Part shown: positions 25,965 through 35,045 of the stretch, in pieces
Layout: each line of letters starts with the position of its first letter
Numbering within the stretch: position 1 is the stretch's first letter
Assembly (NCBI RefSeq): GCF_009796765.1
Contig: NZ_CP047023.1
Location: 2,649,501-2,713,500, forward strand
Direction of reading: 5' to 3'
DNA length: 64,000 nt
DNA from: Paraglaciecola sp. L3A3
GTDB taxonomy: Bacteria > Pseudomonadota > Gammaproteobacteria > Enterobacterales > Alteromonadaceae
Translations under genes and position numbers: made by a program
The notes under the pieces: generated by a model
What the model saw: only the letters and a program-made list of their open reading frames with translations
The model's database searches: none
What the model was told of the DNA's origin: nothing

Positions 25965-27641
25965 CTAACGACTTAATTCTGTGATCAATTCACTATGTTG
26001 CGGAAACTGTTGAATTAACTTGTCAGTTTCACCTAACTGCATGTCCTTGTAATCAAATCCTGGCGAAACGGCTTCACCAATTAAACCATAACCATATTTT
26101 CCATCAGTGGGGATTTGCGACGCCTTCCACACTCCTCCTTTCACCATCATTTGCATAACCTGTCCTTGAGTAGGATCAGAACCCATAACCACGGTTTGCA
26201 AACTACCATCAGCTTGAAGCAAGGAATAAGTAATGGGGTCACCAGCGTGAAAATAGTGCATGATGTCACTTTGGTTCATATGAAAGTGGCCGATCGGCGA
26301 CTCTGCGCTAAGCAAATAATAGATTGATGTCATAGTAACACGCTGACCGTTATCAGTATCAATCATAGGCCTATTATCAGCTTTAAAGGTTTGGCGAAAA
26401 TAGCCTCCTTCAACATGACCTTCTAATTCTAACGCCTCAACTAATTGTTGAGTAGTAAGCTTTTCAGTGCTCGTCGCTTGAGTTACTTTCTCGACAGGAG
26501 CATTAGGTGCTTTGCCTTTGACTAAAACTGTAGAACTAAGCTCGTATGGCATAGTGGTTTTATATTGTGCCCAATTAGCCACAATATTGTCTACCACAGT
26601 GCTACCCACAGAGTAAGCAGACTCAAGAGCCGATTGCATACCCACATATCCTTGCTTTTGTATCTTGATATTTTCAGCAGCACTGACAGCATCTTGAGGA
26701 TGACTATAGTTACTGGCTGTACGTAATACCATGTAACGATTTTTATCGACTTTCCCTGCCGCATGTAAGTAACTTAAAGCCTGATAAGTCCCAGTATCTT
26801 CCATACCTGATGTGACAAAATCACCCTGCCCGTTTGTCCAATATGACACCCAATCGTTTGCCCAATCGGTTAGCAGTTTTCCATGCCAATAAGTAGATGA
26901 TGCTAAATGTTCACCCTTTAATACAAATGGTGCTTTTTGCGCATTAGGGTAATTGACATATTGCTCTCTAAACTTTTCCATTGCTGGGTAATCGGTCAGA
27001 GGTACATCTTTAGTTAACTCATAGGCCCAATCGGCTAATTCACCGTTAATCTTATATACTTCACCATTAATATTGTCTGCCACAGGCCCTGCAGGTTTAG
27101 CAAAGTTTGGCCCTGTAGAAAACAACGGGAAATACCCAGTTTCCCAATCTGTTGGTATTTCTCTAGCGTCAATTTCATGAGATAAATCGCCATCCACTAG
27201 CCAAGTAGACCAAACCGCTGAACCAATAGAGCCATCAGCTGGATCAATACCCGCAATTCCAGCTACTAACCAATAGGCGTGAGTTAAATCAAACCTAGGG
27301 TCAAGTCCTACCGTCATTGTTGCTGCGGTGGCTCTGGCAATACCCATCCCTGTTACCACACCCAATACACCAGTTTCAGGATTAAAATATAAATCGTGAT
27401 GACCATGGACCAATTCGAATTTAGTATCTAATTTTTGACCGGCTTTCCATAACTGAAACTCACCGGGTTTATCTCCTTCGTCTTCACCAATTTCAAACAT
27501 ATTAAGTACAACTACTTTGACTTCAATTGGCTTTTCACTATTAGCAGGTGCAGAGACCTTAAGTTCAGCTTGCTCTGTCGAACAACTAAGTAAAAACATA
27601 ACGATCGAGCCAAGCATTATACAGCGACGAATAAACAACAT
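25965..27641 (-). CDS. Lipoprotein fusing a purine nucleoside 'permease' (NUP) domain to a DUF985 cupin
   Basis: 558 residues. The signal ends in a lipobox LLSC (Cys20). Residues about 38-370 resemble the NUP family (VVVLNMFEIGEDEGDKPGEF, VVTGMGIARATAATMTVGLDPRFDL, AYWLVAGIAGIDP, GDFVTSGMEDTGTYQAL), which is related to nucleoside phosphorylases. Residues about 395-545 match DUF985/YML079w-type cupins (LEGHVEGGYFRQTF, TSIYYLLSAESPIGHFHMNQSDIMHYFHAGDP, VSPGFDYKDM). There are no membrane spans after the signal, so it is not a permease by itself; it looks like a periplasmic purine-nucleoside binding or processing protein. The TonB receptor gene lies just upstream on the same strand. AGGAGGG precedes the ATG. 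Confidence 0.85.
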   Translation of the reverse strand: MLFIRRCIMLGSIVMFLLSCSTEQAELKVSAPANSEKPIEVKVVVLNMFEIGEDEGDKPGEFQLWKAGQKLDTKFELVHGHHDLYFNPETGVLGVVTGMGIARATAATMTVGLDPRFDLTHAYWLVAGIAGIDPADGSIGSAVWSTWLVDGDLSHEIDAREIPTDWETGYFPLFSTGPNFAKPAGPVADNINGEVYKINGELADWAYELTKDVPLTDYPAMEKFREQYVNYPNAQKAPFVLKGEHLASSTYWHGKLLTDWANDWVSYWTNGQGDFVTSGMEDTGTYQALSYLHAAGKVDKNRYMVLRTASNYSHPQDAVSAAENIKIQKQGYVGMQSALESAYSVGSTVVDNIVANWAQYKTTMPYELSSTVLVKGKAPNAPVEKVTQATSTEKLTTQQLVEALELEGHVEGGYFRQTFKADNRPMIDTDNGQRVTMTSIYYLLSAESPIGHFHMNQSDIMHYFHAGDPITYSLLQADGSLQTVVMGSDPTQGQVMQMMVKGGVWKASQIPTDGKYGYGLIGEAVSPGFDYKDMQLGETDKLIQQFPQHSELITELSR

Positions 27642-27681
27642 ATTCCCTCCTCAGGGCTTTCTTTACTAAATTTTAGATAAT

Positions 27682-27712
27682 AAAAAACGAGGAATGAAAC
27701 TCATCCCTCGTT
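27682..27712 (-). terminator. Terminator after the TonB receptor gene
   Basis: On the minus strand, arms of 12 bp (AACGAGGGATGA and its partner, one mismatch) close a 3-nt loop and are followed by a T run. It separates the receptor gene from the NUP-cupin gene but may allow read-through. Confidence 0.75.
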
Positions 27713-27735
27713 ATATTTATCAGCAATAAATTGTA

Positions 27736-30207
27736 TTAAAATTTGTAGCTAAATTTCGCCTGATAACTAGTTGGTAACTCTGGTAACACAATCTGTGCAC
27801 CAAATAAATCAGGGAAGTTCGCACGATAATATTTCTCGTCGGTTAAGTTTTTAATAGATAGGTTTGCTGTCCAAGTATCCGTGGTATAAGAGACGCCAGC
27901 ATTAACTAAAGTATAAGCCGGCAAAGTCACACTCTTAGAGAAGCTTGTGTAAGTTGAATCAGCACGGATGATACTGGTATTAACTGTAAATCCATTTTGA
28001 AAATCGTAAGTGGCAGTCGCAGTATATATATTTTCAGGTATACCTTGCTTGCGAACATCTTCGATAGTTCCACCATCTTCTTCACTAGAAATTAATGTTA
28101 AACCAATCGGATTCCCACCTAATACTAAAGATTTATCTTCTAAACCGGTTAAGTCTTCAAGACCCAAAAATCCGAACAAAGAGCCGCCTTTACCGTCATT
28201 CCATGCAGTTAGGTTATACACTTTCATATTAGTGTAACCAGCAGTAACAACTAATTGGTCATCTACTACCCAACGAAGCTCAAACTCAGTTCCTTCATTA
28301 AGTGTTCTTGCATTGGTAACAATGGCTTGAGCATTAAAATCAGTTCTTTCTTGTTCATATGATGAAAGAGCAAAATATAAACTATCGTCTAAGAATGACC
28401 CCTTGATTCCAATTTCACTCAAAGTAGATATACCAAAGCCATCTTCAATAGAATTACCGTCATCATCGATAAGTTGTCCATACCCGATTTCTGCACCTTG
28501 ACCAGCCACCAATGTTGCCTGCTCAGCTACCGTAATATAAGGGATCAAACCAAAGTCAAACTTGTAGGAAATACTGGCATTCCATGAAGTACCTGTATAG
28601 GTATCTTCAGCCGTAGCAACAGGTCCTTTTTCTAATAACAGATCACCACGAGTCGTTGTTTTAACATCAATGCTGTCATAACGAGCCCCTAACACTATGT
28701 TAAGACCAAAATCCCAGGTTAAATCAGTCATAGCAGCGATACCGTAATCGGTATAGTGACCCACATCATAATTATCAAAGTTGTCAATAATACGAGTAGA
28801 TAGTTGACGTTTGTCAAGTGCGGTAGAAGGCATGGTTAAATCACGACGATTAAAGTACTCGTACGTAAAATCATCACCATGCATAAATTCTGTGTGACGA
28901 ATTGAAGGTGAAAGTTGAACTTTAGCTATCAAAGAGTTTGTTTCATATTCATTAGCAAATATCAGCTTATTTTCAACCACTGAACTGTCATGCATTTGTG
29001 AGAAACCGTAAGCATTCTCATTTAAATTTTCGTATGCTTCATAGAACAGTTGGTTCTTAATTTCCCAACCACTGTCAGTGTAATACATGATATCGAAATA
29101 TAATGTATTAACGGTATTCATTAGCACATCATCGGTAGAAACAAGAGTTTGATTACCTTTAAGTGTAGTCGTTCCTGGATTATCTAGTTTCATTAGTTCG
29201 GTGGCATCAGAATCAGAAAACCCTGGAGCGAAGGGATAAAAACCGCCAGAAACATATTCGCCATTGTCATCAAAAAACACTATACCAGCTAAATTTACCG
29301 CACCATACTCGGCATGAGATATCAAACCATCATTGTCAGTATCTAAGGGTTTAGCTGTACCGGTAATATAGGTACCATTATCAACTAAATCCTGAGTTAA
29401 ACGGTTCCAACCAGCTACTTGATTACCGTCGTACAAGTGATGCATTCCGCCCATTTCGAAACGTAAATTATCTGTCACATCTATATTAAATGAACCCTGT
29501 AAAATGGTTTGATCAGTGGCGCTGTTATCGTAGTAACTACCTGAGTTTTCCACTTCACCATATAAGTAAAAACCGGCTTGTTTGTCACCAATCGATGTAG
29601 GTCCACCTACTTCGGCAGTTAATATACTCTTATCCCAACTCCCTGCTGTATATGAAAAAGCACCTGTGTTTTCTTGAAGATATTGCCCACGGCTAGCACT
29701 TGCAGATTTTGGATTGAAATTTAAGTAGCCGCCAATTTTAGCCGGACCATATATAGGTGACGCTGGACCACGTACAATATCAATACGACTTGAGGCACCA
29801 ATAGGTGTTGGATAGTTACCTGGGTTATCTAAACGTTTAACCCCTCTAAAATAAGCTTCACCTGGTGTACCACGAACATCTAATGAACCCGCAACACCAA
29901 AGAAAGATTGCGTATAAGTACCCGGTGCAAACGCAACCAGTTCATCAATATCTCCAATTGCAAAACGCTCTAACATCTCATCACTAATAGTTGAAGCTGA
30001 ACGAGGGGTTTCTAAAATAGATTTACCGAAACCAAATACCGCTTCTACATCTTGGCCAGGTAAACTACCTAGAGACCCTGTTACTTGTATACGTTCTACA
30101 CTCGATACTTCATCTTCTTGGGCCATTACTTGACTAGATATCGAAAAAGCTAAACTAATAGCTACCGCTTTGGTTAACGGGTGAGTTTTAAATATTTTGT
30201 GTGTCAT
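27736..30207 (-). CDS. TonB-dependent outer-membrane receptor, probably for a purine compound
   Basis: About 823 residues. I place the start at ATG 30207 because AAGGA precedes it; the longer frame begins at TTG 30243. Signal peptide ends SSQVMA-QE. The plug domain (TPRSASTISDEMLERF, SLDVRGTPGEAYFRGVKR, IDIVRGPASPIYGPAKIGGYLNF) and a 22-strand barrel ending in Phe (SYQAKFSYKF) are complete. An insertion carries a canonical EF-hand loop (DTDNDGLISHAE). No signal for FecA-type transcription is present. RutR-like boxes upstream and the purine operon opposite suggest it imports purines or nucleosides, which is inference. Confidence 0.88.
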   Translation of the reverse strand: MTHKIFKTHPLTKAVAISLAFSISSQVMAQEDEVSSVERIQVTGSLGSLPGQDVEAVFGFGKSILETPRSASTISDEMLERFAIGDIDELVAFAPGTYTQSFFGVAGSLDVRGTPGEAYFRGVKRLDNPGNYPTPIGASSRIDIVRGPASPIYGPAKIGGYLNFNPKSASASRGQYLQENTGAFSYTAGSWDKSILTAEVGGPTSIGDKQAGFYLYGEVENSGSYYDNSATDQTILQGSFNIDVTDNLRFEMGGMHHLYDGNQVAGWNRLTQDLVDNGTYITGTAKPLDTDNDGLISHAEYGAVNLAGIVFFDDNGEYVSGGFYPFAPGFSDSDATELMKLDNPGTTTLKGNQTLVSTDDVLMNTVNTLYFDIMYYTDSGWEIKNQLFYEAYENLNENAYGFSQMHDSSVVENKLIFANEYETNSLIAKVQLSPSIRHTEFMHGDDFTYEYFNRRDLTMPSTALDKRQLSTRIIDNFDNYDVGHYTDYGIAAMTDLTWDFGLNIVLGARYDSIDVKTTTRGDLLLEKGPVATAEDTYTGTSWNASISYKFDFGLIPYITVAEQATLVAGQGAEIGYGQLIDDDGNSIEDGFGISTLSEIGIKGSFLDDSLYFALSSYEQERTDFNAQAIVTNARTLNEGTEFELRWVVDDQLVVTAGYTNMKVYNLTAWNDGKGGSLFGFLGLEDLTGLEDKSLVLGGNPIGLTLISSEEDGGTIEDVRKQGIPENIYTATATYDFQNGFTVNTSIIRADSTYTSFSKSVTLPAYTLVNAGVSYTTDTWTANLSIKNLTDEKYYRANFPDLFGAQIVLPELPTSYQAKFSYKF

Positions 30208-30286
30208 CTTAGTTTTTTCCTTAGTCATCAAATTTTTGGTCAAATATTTAGCAAATGAATAATTTTTTTGCTATTGACTACTAGTT

Positions 30287-30302
30287 TGCAGAATGGATGC
30301 CA
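30287..30302 (-). promoter_or_regulatory. Sigma-54-like promoter of the TonB receptor
   Basis: On the minus strand TGGCATCCATTCTGCA, with GG and GC at the -24/-12 spacing, 80 bp before the ATG at 30207 and 5 bp downstream of a RutR-like box. Confidence 0.45.
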
Positions 30303-30307
30303 ACTAA

Positions 30308-30323
30308 CTGACTGAATGGTCAA
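30308..30323. promoter_or_regulatory. RutR-like box upstream of the TonB receptor
   Basis: CTGACTGAATGGTCAA agrees with the RutR consensus TTGACCA-NN-TGGTCAA at 11 of 14 defined positions, with the right half perfect. Confidence 0.5.
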
Positions 30324-30417
30324 CATTTTTCTTTTTCTCAAACTGCTGATTTATATGGCTTTTTATACGTGCAGAAAAATTATTACCCTAAATATCAAAT
30401 CATCAAATAAATTATTC

Positions 30418-30442
30418 GCACCAGATTGAACAATTTGCACCA
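30418..30442 (+). promoter_or_regulatory. Two GCACCA motifs resembling NtrC half-sites
   Basis: GCACCA at 30418-30423 and again at 30437-30442, 115-140 bp upstream of the receptor's sigma-54-like element. The opposing half-sites are missing, so NtrC binding is only a suggestion. Confidence 0.3.
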
Positions 30443-30616
30443 AAAAACATCTTGTGTATTTACAGGCATTGATTTTTATAAGGTAAAAAATTTTAATAGA
30501 GAGTATGACGGGATGAAAACTAAGGTTTTAACGATCAATTTGAGAAGAGCTTGAATTACAATCAATATTGCCTTAGATGATTAAGCATATAAAATTGTTA
30601 ATTAGTTAACTATATA

Positions 30617-30636
30617 AGTTGGACGATTGGTCAACT
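30617..30636. promoter_or_regulatory. RutR-like box in the divergent region
   Basis: AGTTGGACGATTGGTCAACT has perfect outer arms AGTTG/CAACT. Its inner 16 bp agree with the RutR consensus at 11 of 14 positions, the right half TGGTCAA being exact. Confidence 0.5.
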
Positions 30637-30945
30637 AGTTTTTAAGAATATGTGATTTTTAGCATGGCTAACTTATATGTGACATACCTAGAAACTCATT
30701 TGCGAATAATTAAGAAACATTTATATAAGTATATAAATTGAGTGACTTATAATGTATTGGCTTCAAAACACCTATATACCCATATATATAAAGCATAAGT
30801 TTAGCTTTTACCGTTAATCATATCAATACAGATATATTCTATGTATTTGTCACATGCACCAACTGAATTCAATGGGTAATTTAAGCACTATAAAAGTGCA
30901 TGCTATTTTTTTTGAATCTTAACTATTATTGACACCTATTAATAA

Positions 30946-30970
30946 TCAATAGTAACTAAGTTACTATTGA
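30946..30970. promoter_or_regulatory. 25-bp palindrome, possible operator
   Basis: TCAATAGTAAC (30946-30956), spacer TAA, GTTACTATTGA (30960-30970): a perfect 11-bp inverted repeat about 270 bp before xdhA. It does not match the RutR-like boxes; the binding protein is unknown. Confidence 0.4.
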
Positions 30971-31107
30971 CCTGTAAAAGATCCTTTATATATTCAATAC
31001 CACAAAAAGATAAAATACCTTTAAATACAGTCTTAACGCATTACTCAATGACACTTTTTAATATTTTATTTTTTCATTATTGTCGAGTAAACAATCAACC
31101 AACAAAA

Positions 31108-31129
31108 AACCTGACCAGTTAGACAAGTT
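31108..31129. promoter_or_regulatory. RutR-like operator of the main purine operon
   Basis: Arms AACCTG and CAAGTT around the core ACCAGTTAGA. It is identical to the site at 6334-6355 except for two or three bases. It contains TAGACA, a possible -35, but no good -10 follows at 17 bp here. Confidence 0.62.
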
Positions 31130-31166
31130 ATGGCTTGTTGTTTGCTTAGTTAAGATCAATAATTAT

Positions 31167-31182
31167 TGGCATAACTAGGGCA
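31167..31182 (+). promoter_or_regulatory. Weak sigma-54-like promoter of the main purine operon
   Basis: TGGCATAACTAGGGCA keeps TGGCA and the -12 GC at correct spacing but has GG in place of TT before it. It lies 56 bp before the xdhA start. A TTAGTTAAGATCAA sequence just upstream (31146-31159) has one good FNR half-site only. Confidence 0.35.
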
Positions 31183-31237
31183 AAGAGGCTAAAAATGCTT
31201 ATAGAGCAAAAAATATACATAAGCAACGAGGTGTAAC

Positions 31238-32713
31238 GTGATCACATTTTTATTAAATGACACCCCAGTTAAAGTTGAATCATTTTCACCTGATACAAAT
31301 GTTTTACAATGGTTACGCTGCAATGAATCTTTAACCGGAACGAAAGAAGGCTGCGGTACGGGAGATTGTGGAGCTTGTACTTTATTAGTAGGTGAATATA
31401 CCAATAATAGCTGGCAATACAAAACCGTTAATAGTTGTTTGATGCTACTAGGCAACGCACATGGTAAACACATAATCACTGTGGAATTTTTAGTGTCTGC
31501 AAAAATCCCACAGCTCACTGACTTACACCCAGTACAGAGGGCGTTAGTTGAGTGCCATGCATCTCAATGTGGTTTTTGTACTCCCGGCTTTGTTATGAGT
31601 TTACTAGCTCTATATATTAATAATGAAACCTATCCTGGTAAAAAAGCAGTAATACATGCTCTAGGCGGTAACTTATGCCGCTGCACAGGTTACCAGCCAA
31701 TATTGAACGCTGCAGAAAAATGTTTCGAATACCCAAGACGAGAAGAAGCTTGGTCAAAACTAGCGATGAATTTTAAACAGTCACTGCTTCAAGATGATGT
31801 TATCCCCCACTTAGCATACCAAGATAAACAGTTTTATTTGCCGCAAAAAATGACTGATTTGTTAACTTTAAAAAATACCTATCCAGAAGCTAAATTAGTG
31901 GCTGGCAGTACTGATTTATCCATTGAGATAGGCCAACAATTTTTGTATCCAAAGCAGATTATTTCTGTATCTCAAGTGGCAGAAATGAATCAGCTATTAG
32001 AAATGACAGATAGCTTTGAAATTGGCGCTGCTTTACCTTACTGCGACTTTCTTCAATTATTCAGCAGAGAATATCCAGAAAGCAGAGAATTATTTGAGCG
32101 TTTAGGATCTCATCAAATACGCAACACTGGCACCTTAGGTGGCAGCATTGGTAATGCCTCACCCATAGGTGATCCGGCACCTCTTTTAATTGCCTTAGGT
32201 GCAAAGATTGAATTACAGAGGTTAGGCGAACAACGCATTATTGATCTTGAAAGTTTTTTTATCAGCTATAAAAAAACCGAGCTTAATAACAATGAAGTGA
32301 TCAGTAAAATTATCGTGCCTAAACGCAGTCCTCAACAAAAACTTGCTTGCCACAAAATATCAAAACGAATGGAAGATGATATTTCTGCTGTCTGTTTGGC
32401 CTTAAGTGTTGAAGTTGAAGAGCAAGTAATAATCTCAGCAAAATGTGCTTTAGGCGGAATGGCAGCGATCCCTGCCAGAGCAAAATCCATTGAACAAGCA
32501 TTAATAGGTCAAGCATGTGAACAAAACACATTTGTTCAAGCAGCTAAATTTATGCTGGATGATTTTAATCCATTATCTGACGTACGTGCTTCAGCCCAAT
32601 ACCGAATAGATACTGCTCAAAACTTAATGTCGCGTATTGGCTTTGAATTTGCAGCCAATAAACAATCCACAGATGATAAGTTAACCATAAGGATCCATCA
32701 TGCGGCACTTTGA
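31238..32713 (+). CDS. xdhA: Xanthine dehydrogenase small subunit (2Fe-2S and FAD)
   Basis: 491 residues. The first [2Fe-2S] cluster ligands lie in GCGTGDCGACTLL (Cys39, 44, 47) and NSCLML (Cys67); the second in CGFCTPGF and GNLCRCTGYQP. The FAD domain follows (LVAGSTDLSIEIG, IRNTGTLGGSIGNASPIGD). With XdhB it oxidises hypoxanthine and xanthine to urate in the cytoplasm. The start is GTG 31238, with GAGGTG upstream and no better in-frame codon. First gene of a ten-gene operon; overlaps xdhB by 14 bp. Confidence 0.95.
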   Translation: MITFLLNDTPVKVESFSPDTNVLQWLRCNESLTGTKEGCGTGDCGACTLLVGEYTNNSWQYKTVNSCLMLLGNAHGKHIITVEFLVSAKIPQLTDLHPVQRALVECHASQCGFCTPGFVMSLLALYINNETYPGKKAVIHALGGNLCRCTGYQPILNAAEKCFEYPRREEAWSKLAMNFKQSLLQDDVIPHLAYQDKQFYLPQKMTDLLTLKNTYPEAKLVAGSTDLSIEIGQQFLYPKQIISVSQVAEMNQLLEMTDSFEIGAALPYCDFLQLFSREYPESRELFERLGSHQIRNTGTLGGSIGNASPIGDPAPLLIALGAKIELQRLGEQRIIDLESFFISYKKTELNNNEVISKIIVPKRSPQQKLACHKISKRMEDDISAVCLALSVEVEEQVIISAKCALGGMAAIPARAKSIEQALIGQACEQNTFVQAAKFMLDDFNPLSDVRASAQYRIDTAQNLMSRIGFEFAANKQSTDDKLTIRIHHAAL

Positions 32714-35045
32714 ACTTAATAAAGACAAAACAGTGAATGGCGCTATTGGTCAATCTATTCATCATGAAAGTGCCATTAAACATGTGTGTGGTAATGCTAA
32801 TTATTTAGATGACAATATAGTGCCCAGTAATTGTCTGTATGGTTACCCTGTTGTCTCTAGCATAGTCACAGGTTCAATCATTAATATAGATACTAGTGCT
32901 TTAGGTAATATAGAAGGTGTAATTAAGGTATTAAGCCATCAAGATATTCCTGGTAAAAAAGATATTGGCCCAGTATTTCCTGGCGATACATTATTAGCAG
33001 AAGATTTAATTGAATATCATAGCCAACCTATTTTATTGGTTGTAGCAACTACATTTGAATTAGCCAGACACGCAGCCAGTTTAGTTAAGATCACTTACTC
33101 AGAATCCACACCAGTACTAGATATTCATCAAGCTATTGACGAAAATTATTGGGTCCGCCCCCCCCACACCTTAAATAAAGGTAACGCTGAATCAGCGCTG
33201 CAAAATGCTGCACATACTATAAGCAGTGATATACATATAGGTGGACAAGAGCATTTTTATTTAGAAGGACAAGTCGCCTTAGCTCAGCCTAACCAAGACG
33301 GAGGCATGTGGGTACAAACATCCACCCAACATCCTACCGAAGTTCAACATTTAGTTGCTAAAGTCCTAGCTCAACCATTTAATTATGCCACAGTTGAAAC
33401 TCGTCGAATGGGAGGGGCTTTTGGGGGTAAAGAAACACAAGCTGCTCCTTGGGCTTGTTTAGCAGCCCTAGCCTGTTATCACACTGGCAAAGCTGTCAAA
33501 GTGAAACTTTCACGAAGCGATGATTTTAAATTAACCGGTAAACGTCATCCATTTTATAATAAATATCAAGTGGGCTTTAATGAACAAGGCTTAATTGATG
33601 GGGTCAATATTGAGATCAATGGTAACTGTGGTTATTCACCTGATTTGTCCGATGCCATAGTCGATAGAGCCATGTTTCATGCAGATAATGCCTATTTTTA
33701 TCCTAATGCCAATATTATCGGTAATCGTTGTAAAACCAATACTGTCAGCCATACAGCCTTTAGAGGTTTTGGTGGCCCTCAAGGTGTGATCATTGCTGAA
33801 ATGATGATGGACGATATTGCCTATAATATAGGTCAAGATCCTATAGAAATACGTAAATTGAATTTGTACAAAAAAGGCCGTGACACCACCCCTTACCATC
33901 AAGTGGTAGAACAACATATCCTACTAGATATGATTAACCAGCTTGAAATATCAGCCGATTATCAACAACGTAAAGCTGCAATTAGAGTGTTTAATCAAAC
34001 ATCTCCTATCATTAAAAAAGGCTTGGGTATTTCTACAGTTAAATTTGGTATTTCATTTACCGTACAGCACCTAAACCAAGCAGGTGCTTTATTAAATATC
34101 TATTCTGATGGTTCGTTACATATTAACCATGGCGGCACAGAAATGGGTCAAGGTTTGAACACTAAGATCGCTCAAATAGTTGCTCATGGTATGGGCGTAG
34201 ATATCAAGCATGTTGGTATTACTGCGACCCGAACGGACAAGGTACCCAATACTTCACCCACAGCAGCGTCAAGCGGCACTGATCTTAATGGTATGGCAGC
34301 ACTCAATGCCGTGAATATCATCAAACAAAGATTAATAGATTTTGTGGTTGCTCATTTTGACGTTACTGCAGAATCAGTGCAGTTTAACAATGATTATGTG
34401 TATCACGAAAAAGGCGAAATAGCCTTTGCTGAACTAATTGGCCTAGCTTATTTAAACCGAGTATCGCTTTCCACTACCGGTTATTACGCCACACCTAAAA
34501 TTCATTACGATAGAGACAAAGCACAGGGCCATCCCTTCTTTTATTACGCTAACGGTGTCGCTATAAGTGAAGTAGAAATTGATACCTTGACCGGGGAAAA
34601 CTCTGTAATCAGAACTGATATTTTACACGATGTGGGTAACTCTATTAATCCAGCTTTAGATATAGGCCAAATTGAAGGAGCTTTTATTCAAGGCATGGGC
34701 TGGCTTACTACTGAAGATTTACAGTGGAATGAACAAGGTAAACTCACTAGTTTCGGTCCAGCAACTTATAAAATACCAGCCATAGGTGATACCCCAAGTG
34801 AGTTGAATGTAGACCTGTACAATTCACAAAATCCTGAGACAACTGTATTTAGATCAAAAGCTGTAGGTGAACCCCCTTTTATGCATGGTATTAGTGTCTG
34901 GTGTGCAATCAGAAATGCCATTGCCAGTATAAATGACGAAAAATACTGTCCTAAACTCGACACCCCCGCTACACCAGAAAGAATTCTAGCGGCTGTTGTT
35001 GATGCAAAAACATGGCGAGAAAAACAAGGAGTTGATCATGCTTAA
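32700..35045 (+). CDS. xdhB: Xanthine dehydrogenase molybdenum subunit
   Basis: 781 residues, full length for bacterial XdhB. Molybdopterin-binding landmarks include GGQEHFYLEGQVALA, RRMGGAFGGKETQA, TAFRGFGGPQG, GGTEMGQGLNTKI and the late catalytic-Glu region FRSKAVGEPPFMHG, matching Glu-containing xanthine dehydrogenases. It starts inside the xdhA end and its own end overlaps xdhC, indicating tight translational coupling. It needs the XdhC insertase for sulfurated Mo cofactor. Confidence 0.95.
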   Translation: MRHFELNKDKTVNGAIGQSIHHESAIKHVCGNANYLDDNIVPSNCLYGYPVVSSIVTGSIINIDTSALGNIEGVIKVLSHQDIPGKKDIGPVFPGDTLLAEDLIEYHSQPILLVVATTFELARHAASLVKITYSESTPVLDIHQAIDENYWVRPPHTLNKGNAESALQNAAHTISSDIHIGGQEHFYLEGQVALAQPNQDGGMWVQTSTQHPTEVQHLVAKVLAQPFNYATVETRRMGGAFGGKETQAAPWACLAALACYHTGKAVKVKLSRSDDFKLTGKRHPFYNKYQVGFNEQGLIDGVNIEINGNCGYSPDLSDAIVDRAMFHADNAYFYPNANIIGNRCKTNTVSHTAFRGFGGPQGVIIAEMMMDDIAYNIGQDPIEIRKLNLYKKGRDTTPYHQVVEQHILLDMINQLEISADYQQRKAAIRVFNQTSPIIKKGLGISTVKFGISFTVQHLNQAGALLNIYSDGSLHINHGGTEMGQGLNTKIAQIVAHGMGVDIKHVGITATRTDKVPNTSPTAASSGTDLNGMAALNAVNIIKQRLIDFVVAHFDVTAESVQFNNDYVYHEKGEIAFAELIGLAYLNRVSLSTTGYYATPKIHYDRDKAQGHPFFYYANGVAISEVEIDTLTGENSVIRTDILHDVGNSINPALDIGQIEGAFIQGMGWLTTEDLQWNEQGKLTSFGPATYKIPAIGDTPSELNVDLYNSQNPETTVFRSKAVGEPPFMHGISVWCAIRNAIASINDEKYCPKLDTPATPERILAAVVDAKTWREKQGVDHA

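Larger units (their letters stand above)
30208..31237. other. 1-kb divergent control region between the TonB receptor and xdhA
   Basis: No credible gene. It holds RutR-like boxes (30308-30323, 30617-30636, 31108-31129), sigma-54-like elements (30287-30302 minus, 31167-31182 plus), three GCACCA motifs (30418, 30437, 30856), a long palindrome (30946-30970), and TTGACCA inside the receptor leader (30237-30243). It is very AT-rich throughout. Confidence 0.7.

Noticed and set aside
31146..31159. FNR box before xdhA (TTAGTTAAGATCAA)
   Set aside because: Only the right half fits the consensus, unlike the two near-perfect boxes near ompW.
31189..31518. 109-residue minus-strand frame antisense to xdhA
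   Set aside because: It lies opposite the conserved iron-sulfur coding region of xdhA and has no features of its own.
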